This document shows, piece after piece, positions 14,916 through 23,611 of a DNA stretch of 56,491 nt. Source of the stretch: Kiritimatiellales bacterium (GTDB taxonomy: Bacteria; Verrucomicrobiota; Kiritimatiellia; Kiritimatiellales; Pontiellaceae); NCBI GenBank assembly GCA_021734345.1, contig JAIPJC010000007.1, forward strand, positions 1 through 56,491, written 5' to 3'. Under the pieces are notes generated by a model. The model made no database searches, had not been told where the DNA came from, and was given only the letters and a program-made list of their open reading frames with translations. The translations under genes were made by a program, and so were the position numbers. How positions within the stretch are numbered: position 1 is the first letter of the stretch; the number at the start of each line of letters is the position of its first letter.

Positions 14916-17900
14916 ATGAAGATGCGCTGGGCCATTCTGATTGCGGCAACCACCATGGCTGCCGGTGCCCGTGCCGATGTGTTCGGAACGGGAACCAACC
15001 AGTTCTCGGTCGATTTCTCCGAGATAGGCCATACTGGAAACATAGCGGATGAGACGGGCCATGGCGCGGTCGGCTACTCCTACCGCATGGGTGTGCACGA
15101 AGTGACGCTCGACCAGTTTGCGAAGGCCTGCGCCGCGGACGGACGCATCGGCAGTGGCAACGAAGGCTACTGGAACGATGGCGTCCGCACGGTGGGCACC
15201 AACGCGCCGGCGTCCTATGCCTCCTGGTACGAAGCGGCCAAATTTTCAAACTGGCTGACGAGCGGCGATGCGTATGCCGGCGCCTACCAGTTCGATACCA
15301 ACGGCACGCTGGTGGCGGTGGACCGCAATGCCGCCCGGGCAACCTATGGCACGATCTATGTGCTTCCGACCGAGGACGAGTGGTACAAGGCCGCCTACTA
15401 CAAGCCGGTGAACGACGGTTCCTACTCGTCCTTCAGCAGCGGCACGGGTGCCGCTCCGATCCGGGGAACGACCAATGGCTGGAACTACAGCGAATGGGTA
15501 TGGAACGTGGCTTCCAACCGTTTCGACGTGTATACCGTGAACAGTCCGCCGAACCTGATGTGGGAAACCGGCTTTGGCGGCGAAGAGCAGAACGGCACCT
15601 ACGACATGAACGGCAACGTCTGGGAATGGAACGAAAGTGCGGCCGACGGCGTGCTCGACGACATGGCGGAGGGGCGCGTGATCCGCGATGGTGGCGCCAC
15701 CGATGACACCTACCACATGGCCGCCGGATTTCGCCACGACCCGTTCAGCCCGACGAACGAGCACGCGCTGGTCGGCTTCCGCATAGCGGCCATTCCCGCC
15801 AGCCACTATTTGATTTCTGTCACGGTGGTTGGCAGCGGCACGGTCAACGTGACCAATGGGTGGCAGGTGGCGGGAACCAATTTGGCGCTTGTCGCGACCC
15901 CCGACACCAACTGGCTGTTCATGGGATGGAGCGGCGATCTTGCGGGCGACTACACGACGGCCAGCACCAATTTGGTTATCGATGCCGGAAAGTCCATCAC
16001 GGCCCTGTTCTCCGACGATGCGGACGGCGATGGCTTGACCAACGGCGAGGAAACCGTTCTGGGCACCGATCCACGGAATAGCGACACCGATGGCGACCTG
16101 ATTCCCGATGGGCAGGAAGTTGCGCTGGGGTTGGATCCCCTGATCAGCAATACGGGCATGGACAGCGACGGCGACGGGCTGGGCGATGTTTATGAAGTCA
16201 ACACCCTCGGTACCAATCCGCTGGCCACCGACAGCGATTCCGATGGCCTGGGGGACTACGCGGAAGTGCATAACATCGTGGCCTGGGGCGACAACTATTA
16301 TAAGCAAACGGTTGTGCCGTCGAATGTGGTCAATGCCGTGGCGCTCGCGGCGGGTGGCTTCCATGGACTGGCTCTTTTGGCCGATGGCAACATCGTGACC
16401 TGGGGCGACAACTACTACCATCAGTGCGATGTCCCCGCCGCGGCTTCCAATGTGCTTTCAATTGCCGCGGGCGATGCCCACAGCTTGGCCGTTCTTTCCA
16501 ACGGAACCGTTGTCGCCTGGGGCGACAACTACTACCAGCAGGGCAACGTTCCGCTTTCCGCAACCAATATTGTGGTGGCGGCGGGTGGGGTTGAACACAG
16601 CCTGGCGTTGGGGGATGACGGGCATGTCGTGGCCTGGGGCAGCAATACCGGCGGAGTGCTGGACGTTCCGCTCTCCGCCACGAATGCGATACAGATCGCG
16701 GCCGGCGACTACCACGACATGGCCTTGCTCGCAGATGGACAGGTCGTGGCGTGGGGCGGCAATGCCAACGGGGCGTGCAATGTTCCCGCAGGGGCAACCA
16801 ACGCCGTGGCCATTGCCGCCGGAGGATCGCACAGCCTGGCCCTCCTCGCCGATGGCCACGTACTGGCGTGGGGGCTGGACGACCTGGGACAGTCCACGGT
16901 TCCGGCGGGTGTATCCAATGTCGTCGCCATTGGCGCCGGTGCGTATCACAGCATGGCGGTGCGTTCCGATGGCAGCACCCTCGTGTGGGGCAATCCCTTC
17001 TATGGCATAAAGACCGTTCCTTCCCGGGTGAAGTATCCCGCGTCCATCGACGCGGGAAGGCTGTTCAACCTCGCGCTGCTGGATCCGACCGATCCCCTGG
17101 TTGCCGATAGCGATGCCGACGGGCTGTCGGACGGCGACGAAGTCAACACGTATGGCACCAATCCGTTGGTGGCCGACAGCGATGCCGATGGGATGCCCGA
17201 CGGCTGGGAAGCGGCGAATGGACTGAATCCGTTGGTGAACGATGCTGCGCTGGACAACGATGCCGATGGCTTGGCAAACCTCGCCGAGTATGGATTGAGT
17301 ACGGCCCCGACGAATTCGGATAGCGATGCCGACACGATGCCCGATGGCTGGGAAGTGGCGCACGGACTGGATCCCCTGGTCGACGATGCCGCTCTGGACT
17401 TGGATGCCGACGGTTTATCGAATCTTGCCGAGTATGGGCTGGGTACCGATCCGGCAAACGCGGACAGCGACGCCGATGGACTGGCCGATGGCGACGAGGT
17501 CAATGTGCATGGAACCAATCCGTTGGTTGCGGATAGCGATACCGATGGGATGCCCGACGGCTGGGAAGTGGCGAACGGACTCGATCCCTTGATCAACGAC
17601 GCAGCTTTGGACAACGATTCGGACGGGTTGACCAATCTCGAAGAGTATGGGTTGGGCACCGATCCATTGAATCCCGACAGCGACGCCGACGGATTGACGG
17701 ACGGAGCCGAGGTGAACACGCATGGCACAAACCCTCTATCTGCAGATAGCGACGCCGACGGATTGACGGACGGTTGGGAAGTGGCGCATGGGCTGGATCC
17801 CTTGGTCGACGATACCGTGCTGGACAACGATGCCGACGGATTGACCAATCTTGAAGAGTATGGGTTGGGCACCGATCCGTTGAATCCCGATAGCGATGCC

Positions 17901-20342
17901 GACGGGTTGACGGACGGAGCCGAGGTGAACACGCATGGCACCGATCCGTTGGATTCCGATTCCGACCACGACGCCATGCCGGATGGCTGGGAGGTGGGCT
18001 TCGCGTTGAATCCGCTGGTGACGAACGCCCTGGCCGATGCGGATTCGGATGGCCGGGCGGATCTCTACGAGTTTGCCATGGGCGGCGATCCGACCAATGC
18101 CTTGGATGCCGGGCCAGTTCCCTTCTACGTGGTCGCGCAGATCGGCGGCACCAACTGGCTCGACTACGTCCATGCGCGCCGCACCAATGCGGTTAGCCTT
18201 GGATTGGCCTACGGGCTGGAACTGGTGGACGATCCACTCACGGGGATCTGGACGAACGGCGGATATGCCATCACGGGACAAGCCAGTTCAAGCAACGGCT
18301 TCGAGACGGTCACCAACCGCATGGATCAATGGGCGTCCACCAACCTCTATATCCGCCTGACGGTTTCCATGAGCAACGCGGTGGTCTATTCCGCCGTCAC
18401 GCAAATCACGCCGCTGGATCTGTGGGCGGGCGGATTCGGCCTCTATGGAACCAACGCCGCGCCGGCGGCCGACCCGGATGGGGACGGGCTGGACAACGCA
18501 GCGGAATTCAATGCCGGAACCAATCCGGCTTTGGCCGACAGCGATGGTGACGGTCTGCCCGACGGCTATGAACTCGGGCATGGCAGCGATCCGCTCGTCG
18601 ACGACGCGGCCCTGGACGCCGATTCGGACGGCCTGTCGAACCTCGCCGAATACGGCCTCGGCACCGATCCACAGGTGGCCGACAGCGATGCCGACGGCCT
18701 GTCCGACGGCGACGAGGTGAACACCTATGCCACCGATCCGCTGTTGGCCGACTCCGACGCAGATGGCTTGAACGATGGTTGGGAAGTGGCGCACGGCCTC
18801 GATCCACTGGTTTCCGATTCCGGTGCCGATGCGGATGCCGATGGATTGAGCAATAGCGAAGAGTTTGGGCTGGGCACCAATCCGCAACTGGCCGACAGCG
18901 ATGGCGACGGTTTGTCCGACGGCATGGAAGTGAACACCTATTCCACCGATCCGTTGTCTGCCGACAGCGACGGCGATTTCATGCCGGACGGATGGGAGGT
19001 TTCGTTCGCCCTCGATCCACTGGCGACGAATGCCCTGGCCGATGCGGATTCGGATGGCCGCGCGGATCTCTACGAGTTCGCCATGGGCGGCGATCCGACC
19101 AATGCCTTGGATGCCGGGCCTGTTCCCTTCTACGTGGTCGCGCAGATCGGCGGCACCAACTGGCTCGACTACATCCATGCGCGCCGCACCAATGCGGTTA
19201 GCCTTGGATTGGCCTACGGGCCGGAACTGGTGGACGATCCACTCACGGGGATCTGGACGAACGGCGGCTATGCCATCACGGGACAAGCCGGTTCAAGCAA
19301 CGGCTTCGAGTTGGTCACCAATCGCATGGAACAATGGGCGTCCACCAACCTCTATATCCGCCTGACGGTTTCCACGAGCAACGCGGTGGTCTATTCCGCC
19401 GTCACGCAAATCACGCCGCTGGATCTGTGGGCGGGCGGATTCGGTCTCTATGGAACCAACGCCGCGCCGACGGCCGACCCGGACGGGGACGGGCTGGACA
19501 ACGCAGCGGAATTCAATGCCGGAACCAGTCCGGCGGATGCCGATACCGATGGCGACACCTTGCCGGATGGCTGGGAGCTCGCGAACGGGCTGAATGCGCT
19601 CGTCGCCGATGCCGCATTGGATCCCGACACCGATGGACTGTCGAACCTCGCGGAGTATGGTTTAGGCACCGATCCGCAGAATCCGGACTCCGACGCCGAC
19701 GGATTGACGGACGGAGCCGAGGTGAACACGCACGGCACCAATCCGCTCAATGCCGATACCGATGCCGATGGATTGAACGATGGCGACGAAGTCAACACCT
19801 ATGGCACCGATCCCCTCGTTGCGGACAGCGATGCGGATGGGTTGGGCGATGGCGACGAGATCAACGTGCATGGTACCAATCCCTTGGTCGCGGACAGCGA
19901 TGATGATGGGTTGCTTGATGGTGCCGAGGTCAACACGTATGGCACCAACCCCCTGGTGGCCGACAGCGACGGGGATGGCCTATCGGATGGCGTCGAGGTG
20001 ATGGTCCAAGGCACCAACCCGCTCAATGTGGATACGGATGGGGATACCTTCTGGGACGGGCAGGAAGTCGCCAACGGCGGCAGTCCGCTGGTCAGCGATC
20101 TCTGGCGCATCGACCATATCCGCAACAATGGTTCCACATACAACCTGTATCCATCGAACTCCGTTTTGGATCTCAGTATTGGGCAGGCTGGTTTTGTCGT
20201 GACCAATGGAACGGCATGGCTGTCGCTCCAACTGGAAGAATCGAAGGATCTCATCACATGGACCAACGCGGGCGACCAGATGATATGGAGCATCCCGGTC
20301 GATTTGAGCAACGCCTTCTACCGCGTCCGCTCGAGTCATTGA
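14916..20342 (+). CDS. 1808-residue secreted modular protein: SUMF1 fold, InlB-B-like, RCC1 propeller, TSP3 repeats
   Basis: The protein begins with a signal peptide (ILIAATTMAAGARA) and a SUMF1 fold to about residue 291 (PTEDEWYKAAYY, YDMNGNVWEWNES, GFRIAA) without catalytic cysteines. An InlB-B-like repeat (residues 292-367, MGWSGDLAGDYTT) and TSP3 Ca-binding repeats follow. Seven RCC1-type repeats of ~39 residues (450-727, starting VVAWGDN) probably form a seven-bladed propeller. Long arrays of DSDADGLSDGDE-type TSP3 repeats are interrupted by two near-identical ~150-residue modules. The C-terminal ~80 residues (LWRIDHIRNNG onwards) form a separate domain with no PEP-CTERM motif. A Ca-stabilised surface or adhesin-like role is inferred. 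GC is high like its neighbours, and its N-terminus is paralogous to the preceding gene. Confidence 0.85.
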   Translation: MKMRWAILIAATTMAAGARADVFGTGTNQFSVDFSEIGHTGNIADETGHGAVGYSYRMGVHEVTLDQFAKACAADGRIGSGNEGYWNDGVRTVGTNAPASYASWYEAAKFSNWLTSGDAYAGAYQFDTNGTLVAVDRNAARATYGTIYVLPTEDEWYKAAYYKPVNDGSYSSFSSGTGAAPIRGTTNGWNYSEWVWNVASNRFDVYTVNSPPNLMWETGFGGEEQNGTYDMNGNVWEWNESAADGVLDDMAEGRVIRDGGATDDTYHMAAGFRHDPFSPTNEHALVGFRIAAIPASHYLISVTVVGSGTVNVTNGWQVAGTNLALVATPDTNWLFMGWSGDLAGDYTTASTNLVIDAGKSITALFSDDADGDGLTNGEETVLGTDPRNSDTDGDLIPDGQEVALGLDPLISNTGMDSDGDGLGDVYEVNTLGTNPLATDSDSDGLGDYAEVHNIVAWGDNYYKQTVVPSNVVNAVALAAGGFHGLALLADGNIVTWGDNYYHQCDVPAAASNVLSIAAGDAHSLAVLSNGTVVAWGDNYYQQGNVPLSATNIVVAAGGVEHSLALGDDGHVVAWGSNTGGVLDVPLSATNAIQIAAGDYHDMALLADGQVVAWGGNANGACNVPAGATNAVAIAAGGSHSLALLADGHVLAWGLDDLGQSTVPAGVSNVVAIGAGAYHSMAVRSDGSTLVWGNPFYGIKTVPSRVKYPASIDAGRLFNLALLDPTDPLVADSDADGLSDGDEVNTYGTNPLVADSDADGMPDGWEAANGLNPLVNDAALDNDADGLANLAEYGLSTAPTNSDSDADTMPDGWEVAHGLDPLVDDAALDLDADGLSNLAEYGLGTDPANADSDADGLADGDEVNVHGTNPLVADSDTDGMPDGWEVANGLDPLINDAALDNDSDGLTNLEEYGLGTDPLNPDSDADGLTDGAEVNTHGTNPLSADSDADGLTDGWEVAHGLDPLVDDTVLDNDADGLTNLEEYGLGTDPLNPDSDADGLTDGAEVNTHGTDPLDSDSDHDAMPDGWEVGFALNPLVTNALADADSDGRADLYEFAMGGDPTNALDAGPVPFYVVAQIGGTNWLDYVHARRTNAVSLGLAYGLELVDDPLTGIWTNGGYAITGQASSSNGFETVTNRMDQWASTNLYIRLTVSMSNAVVYSAVTQITPLDLWAGGFGLYGTNAAPAADPDGDGLDNAAEFNAGTNPALADSDGDGLPDGYELGHGSDPLVDDAALDADSDGLSNLAEYGLGTDPQVADSDADGLSDGDEVNTYATDPLLADSDADGLNDGWEVAHGLDPLVSDSGADADADGLSNSEEFGLGTNPQLADSDGDGLSDGMEVNTYSTDPLSADSDGDFMPDGWEVSFALDPLATNALADADSDGRADLYEFAMGGDPTNALDAGPVPFYVVAQIGGTNWLDYIHARRTNAVSLGLAYGPELVDDPLTGIWTNGGYAITGQAGSSNGFELVTNRMEQWASTNLYIRLTVSTSNAVVYSAVTQITPLDLWAGGFGLYGTNAAPTADPDGDGLDNAAEFNAGTSPADADTDGDTLPDGWELANGLNALVADAALDPDTDGLSNLAEYGLGTDPQNPDSDADGLTDGAEVNTHGTNPLNADTDADGLNDGDEVNTYGTDPLVADSDADGLGDGDEINVHGTNPLVADSDDDGLLDGAEVNTYGTNPLVADSDGDGLSDGVEVMVQGTNPLNVDTDGDTFWDGQEVANGGSPLVSDLWRIDHIRNNGSTYNLYPSNSVLDLSIGQAGFVVTNGTAWLSLQLEESKDLITWTNAGDQMIWSIPVDLSNAFYRVRSSH
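18030..18529 (+). repeat. Intragenic duplication, copy 1 (period 1005 bp)
   Basis: About 500 bases starting CTGGCCGATGCGGATTCGG recur almost unchanged at 19035-19534, an offset of exactly 1005 bases (335 codons), so the frame is preserved. The unit encodes the end of a TSP3 repeat and a beta-rich module (PFYVVAQIGGTNWLDY, DPLTGIWTNGGYAITGQA, TPLDLWAGGFGLYGTN). The few differences are mostly single-base changes, which points to a recent duplication or ongoing gene conversion. Confidence 0.9.
19035..19534 (+). repeat. Intragenic duplication, copy 2 (period 1005 bp)
   Basis: This is the second copy of the module at 18030-18529. It differs by a handful of substitutions, for example pELVDD versus gLELVDD and QAGSSNGFELV versus QASSSNGFETV. 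The intervening TSP3 stretches differ much more, so the near-identity is confined to this module. Confidence 0.9.
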
Positions 20343-20490
20343 TGAACCGCGAATGCACACCAATGGCCGCGAATGTAGACGAAGCTTCCAGCTTCGTTGC
20401 GGACGCGCGGAAAGCCCCGGTGGCCTGCGATAAAACTCCAAAAGAAGACACTTCATGGACTGACTCTTTTGCTCCCGCCTTAGGTTTAAT
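20343..20490. other. Intergenic repeat scrap with short palindrome
   Basis: This 148-base gap begins with CGCGAATG spaced copies (20349 and 20369), reminiscent of the short CGCGAATG-type dispersed repeats found between PVC-group genes. It continues with ACGAAGCT-TCC-AGCTTCGT, a perfect 8-base-arm hairpin at 20379-20397. No convincing Shine-Dalgarno sequence precedes the next ATG (20491). TTTAAT at 20485-20490 abuts that ATG and is too close to serve as its -10 element. Confidence 0.4.
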
Positions 20491-21480
20491 ATGCCAGTAC
20501 CGCCCGCTCCTATAGATCCCGGTGTCCTCGAACACCTGGTGTATGAGGCATTGTCAGAGCTTGGCTGGCATGCTGATGCGAAGCGTCTGGCAAATCGGAT
20601 CGCCTGCTTGCACATTGGACTACCCCGCGAAGACGAGTTCGCTGTTGTTTGCTCATGGCTTGGCAGATGTGTTCTGATCCACAAGCTCAATCAGCACGTG
20701 GCACCGAAAAACTCGTCGGATACCTTTCGGATACCAGATTTACTTGCTGTTTTCCGAGTTGATGGCAAAGAAATCCCAGTGCTTGTCGAAGTCAAGTCCA
20801 AGCAATCTAGAACACTTTCCTTTAGGCATGACTACTACGCAGGGCTAAAGCGTTATGCTGACACCGTTCGACTCCCGATCCTTGTAGCTTGGAAGTATAA
20901 CGGTCTTTGGACTCTGTTTGATATTGAACACATGGTTCTTGCAAAAACGAACTTTAACGTAACGTTCGAAAAAGCGATGGCCGAGGGACTGCTCGGAATT
21001 CTGGCGGGGGACTTTTCGTACAGCCTAGCGAAAGGAGCAGGGTTGCATATCCGAATGCGAAAAGATGAATTGATATCGGAGTTACAAGGCTGCCAGAAGT
21101 GGAAGGCGGTTATTGATGACACGTATCATACGGATGGAAGCGGCCAAGAGCGGCGGGATCTATCACCCGCCGTTCAATCCCTATTTTTTGCACACACCCT
21201 TGAAGAATCTGAAATCCACAGCGCAACGCACGTCCACATGCATTTTACAATCGGGGAGGATAAGAACAAATTCGCTCACATGTCTCTTGTTAGACTCCTG
21301 AACTGGCAAGAGCCTACCGATAGATCTGTAGATTGGCGAAGCGTTGCGACGAGACCAGTCACAATTCCGGGCGTGACTGACTTTGAAAAATCCGCTGAAG
21401 AAGCTATGCGCGAAAAACTCGTTACCCATATCTTCCATTTTAAGCCTCAAACTATACCGAGATTTTTAGATGCAACCTAA
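20491..21480 (+). CDS. PD-(D/E)XK nuclease-like protein of unknown role
   Basis: The product has 329 residues. Residues ~75-140 contain RIPDLLAVFRVDGKEIPVLVEVKSK followed by RHDYYAGLKRYAD and LPILVAWKYNGLWTLFDI. The Asp, then Glu-Val-Lys after one hydrophobic strand, fit the PD-(D/E)XK restriction-endonuclease-like fold. The helix with a Tyr and a final strand are also as expected. The C-terminal half is unrecognised. The gene is visibly more AT-rich than its flanks, has no obvious partner methylase or helicase, and has repeat scraps just upstream, so horizontal arrival is plausible. It might be a restriction-type or other DNA-acting enzyme. No substrate can be assigned. Confidence 0.65.
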   Translation: MPVPPAPIDPGVLEHLVYEALSELGWHADAKRLANRIACLHIGLPREDEFAVVCSWLGRCVLIHKLNQHVAPKNSSDTFRIPDLLAVFRVDGKEIPVLVEVKSKQSRTLSFRHDYYAGLKRYADTVRLPILVAWKYNGLWTLFDIEHMVLAKTNFNVTFEKAMAEGLLGILAGDFSYSLAKGAGLHIRMRKDELISELQGCQKWKAVIDDTYHTDGSGQERRDLSPAVQSLFFAHTLEESEIHSATHVHMHFTIGEDKNKFAHMSLVRLLNWQEPTDRSVDWRSVATRPVTIPGVTDFEKSAEEAMREKLVTHIFHFKPQTIPRFLDAT

Positions 21481-21576
21481 CCCATCGGAAACAATATAAA
21501 AGGCCAACCCGCACATTGTAACATTCCATTTTATTCTTTCTGAACGATAGCGGTACGAAGACACTATACGGCAACG

Positions 21577-22329
21577 ATGAACAATCAAATGACATTCAAG
21601 GATCCGGTGATGGACGAGGGGCAGGCGTCGTTCGAGATCGGGACGGAGCGGGCGACGTACCTGTACCACAAGGCTGGGTGCGGATTTTCGAGCTTGGTCG
21701 ACCGGGACGGCAACGACTGGATTGGCTATCGCCCGAAGGGCGGACCGAAGGGCGACTACCGCGGCATTCCAAACATGGGCTACGACACCTTCGGCCATCC
21801 GGGCTACGAAACGGGGCGGTCGGAACTGCTGGCCGCGTCGCCGTCGCTCGTGCAGTTCAGGTCGTCGACCGCCGATGGCGCATGGGAGGTGGAGTGGAAC
21901 ATCCTTCCGACCCATGCAACGATGACGGGTCTGAAGATCGCCGCGCCGGTTTGGCTGCTCTACGAGGGAACGCCGGGCGGCAAGTTCAACCCTAAGACCC
22001 AGTTCATGTTTTTTTCGGACGGGACGCGCATGGGTTGCGCCGAAACACGTCGGAAGGAAACGCCGGATCCCAAATGGGTGGCGTTCTGCGACCCGAAGAC
22101 CCGGCGCAGCCTGGCGCTGGCCTATGGCGGCCCGGATTCCTTTATCGATACCTATTGGCCGATGGGCGGCAAAGGCGGCATGACGGTGTTCGGGTTTGGA
22201 CGAACCGACGAAAACGGATTCGGGTTCCATGTCCAGCGCGTGCCCTTCACCTTGTCCTTCGCGCTGGTGGAGAGTATTTGTTTCGAGGAGATCGAGGCGT
22301 TTGTGCGGACCTATCTTTTGAAAGGCTAA
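21577..22329 (+). CDS. Uncharacterised protein, probable beta-sandwich
   Basis: The 250-residue product shows no signal peptide and no motif I can name. It is rich in aromatic and Gly residues in beta-prone stretches (IGTERATYLYHKAGCGF, DRDGNDWIGYRP, MGYDTFGHPGYETGR, PVWLLYEGTPGG, MTVFGFGRTDENGFGFHV). This resembles mutarotase-like or lectin-like beta-sandwich proteins seen near carbohydrate enzymes in PVC bacteria, but that is impression only. It ends two bases before the next ATG, so it is co-transcribed with the LhgO-type oxidase. No strong ribosome-binding site is seen before ATG 21577. Confidence 0.7.
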   Translation: MNNQMTFKDPVMDEGQASFEIGTERATYLYHKAGCGFSSLVDRDGNDWIGYRPKGGPKGDYRGIPNMGYDTFGHPGYETGRSELLAASPSLVQFRSSTADGAWEVEWNILPTHATMTGLKIAAPVWLLYEGTPGGKFNPKTQFMFFSDGTRMGCAETRRKETPDPKWVAFCDPKTRRSLALAYGGPDSFIDTYWPMGGKGGMTVFGFGRTDENGFGFHVQRVPFTLSFALVESICFEEIEAFVRTYLLKG

Positions 22330-22331
22330 CC

Positions 22332-23558
22332 ATGGCAGCAAAAACAGTAGATTATCTGATCATCGGTGGCGGGATCATCGGGGTGAACATGGCGCTGCAT
22401 TTGAAGCGCCGGAATCCCGGCGCTTCTGTGTGCGTGGTGGACAAGGAACCGGAGCTGGGACTGCATGGCAGCGGCCGCAACAGCGGAGTGGTGCATTCGG
22501 GGTTCTACTATACGGCCAACAGCCTCAAGGCCCGTTTCACGCGCGACGGCAACGTCGCGATGAAAAACTACATCCGCGAACACGGCATTCCGTTGAACGA
22601 GTGCGGCAAGCTGGTGGTGGCGAAGGACGAGTCGGAGCTGGCGACGCTGGACGTGTTGTTGCAGCGCGGACAGGCGAACGGCGTCGAGTTGCATAAGATC
22701 ACGGAAGCGGAAGCGAAGGAAATCGAGCCGCGCGTGAAAACCTTTCAACAGGCCCTGTGGAGTCCGAATACGGCGACCGCCAATCCGGTGCCGGTATTGG
22801 AAGCGTTCCGCAAGGACGCAACGGATTTGGGGATCGAATTTTTTTGTTCGGAACCTTTCATGAAGTGCAATGGCAACCGGGTGTGGACGAGGACGCTGGA
22901 GTTCGACGCGGGCTATGTCATCAACGCCGCGGGGCTTTACGCCGACCGGGTGGCGCATCCATTCGGATTCGGCCGCAAGTATGCGATCCTGCCGTTCAAG
23001 GGCCTGTATCTAAAATCCAGCGAACCGGTAGGGAGTTTCAAGACCAACATCTATCCGGTGCCGAATCTGCAAAACCCGTTCCTTGGCGTGCATGTGACGG
23101 TGACGGTCGACGGCCATCACAAGATCGGCCCGACGGCGATCCCGGCCTTCTGGCGCGAGCAGTACAAGGGAATGGAAAACTTTAGTTTTCGGGAGTTGCT
23201 GGAAACGACGGGGATGGGTTCGCAGCTGATGCTGAAGGCCGATTTTGATTTTCGCAGGCTGGCGCGCGAGGAGCTGCGCAAATACAACCGCGCCCATCTC
23301 GTCAAGTTGTCGCAATCGCTGGCGACGGGGTTGGATCTGCCGACGTTGACGCATTGGGGGCCGTCGGGCATCCGGGCGCAATTGCTCAACATGGAGACCA
23401 AGAGTCTGGAGATGGATTTCGTGTTCGAGGGCGACGGCAAGTCGTTCCACGTGCTGAACTCGGTTTCACCGGGATGGACCTGTTCGATTCCCTTTACCGC
23501 CTACATGGTGGACGAAGTCGAGCGGCTGATGCGACAGGGAGCGGCGCATCCGGCTTGA
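22332..23558 (+). CDS. L-2-hydroxyglutarate oxidase/dehydrogenase (LhgO) family flavoprotein
   Basis: The 408-residue protein has an N-terminal FAD-binding GGGIIGVNMAL motif (residues ~11-21), VVDKEPELG (ribose-binding acid) and the LhgO signature SGRNSGVVHSGFYY. INAAGLYADRVA and the C-terminal NSVSPGWTCSIPFTAYMV are also as in the family. LhgO enzymes oxidise L-2-hydroxyglutarate to 2-oxoglutarate and pass electrons to quinone or oxygen. AAAGG precedes ATG 22332. It is paired with the uncharacterised gene upstream and lies just before a sugar methyltransferase, where its role is unclear. It might oxidise another 2-hydroxy acid or a sugar acid. Confidence 0.82.
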   Translation: MAAKTVDYLIIGGGIIGVNMALHLKRRNPGASVCVVDKEPELGLHGSGRNSGVVHSGFYYTANSLKARFTRDGNVAMKNYIREHGIPLNECGKLVVAKDESELATLDVLLQRGQANGVELHKITEAEAKEIEPRVKTFQQALWSPNTATANPVPVLEAFRKDATDLGIEFFCSEPFMKCNGNRVWTRTLEFDAGYVINAAGLYADRVAHPFGFGRKYAILPFKGLYLKSSEPVGSFKTNIYPVPNLQNPFLGVHVTVTVDGHHKIGPTAIPAFWREQYKGMENFSFRELLETTGMGSQLMLKADFDFRRLAREELRKYNRAHLVKLSQSLATGLDLPTLTHWGPSGIRAQLLNMETKSLEMDFVFEGDGKSFHVLNSVSPGWTCSIPFTAYMVDEVERLMRQGAAHPA

Positions 23559-23611
23559 CGCGTCCGAAATTTCCATTTCTCAAACGGAACAAATCGATTA
23601 GCCTGTCGGCC

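Noticed and set aside
17098..20090. Array of short repeats resembling a repeat locus such as CRISPR
   Set aside because: Units are in-frame codons of Ca-binding TSP3 repeats (DSDADGL...), with variable lengths and no unique spacers.
13853..20342. Local formylglycine-generating enzyme that would activate the sulfatase
   Set aside because: Both SUMF1-fold proteins lack the catalytic cysteine pair, so they are unlikely to mature the sulfatase.
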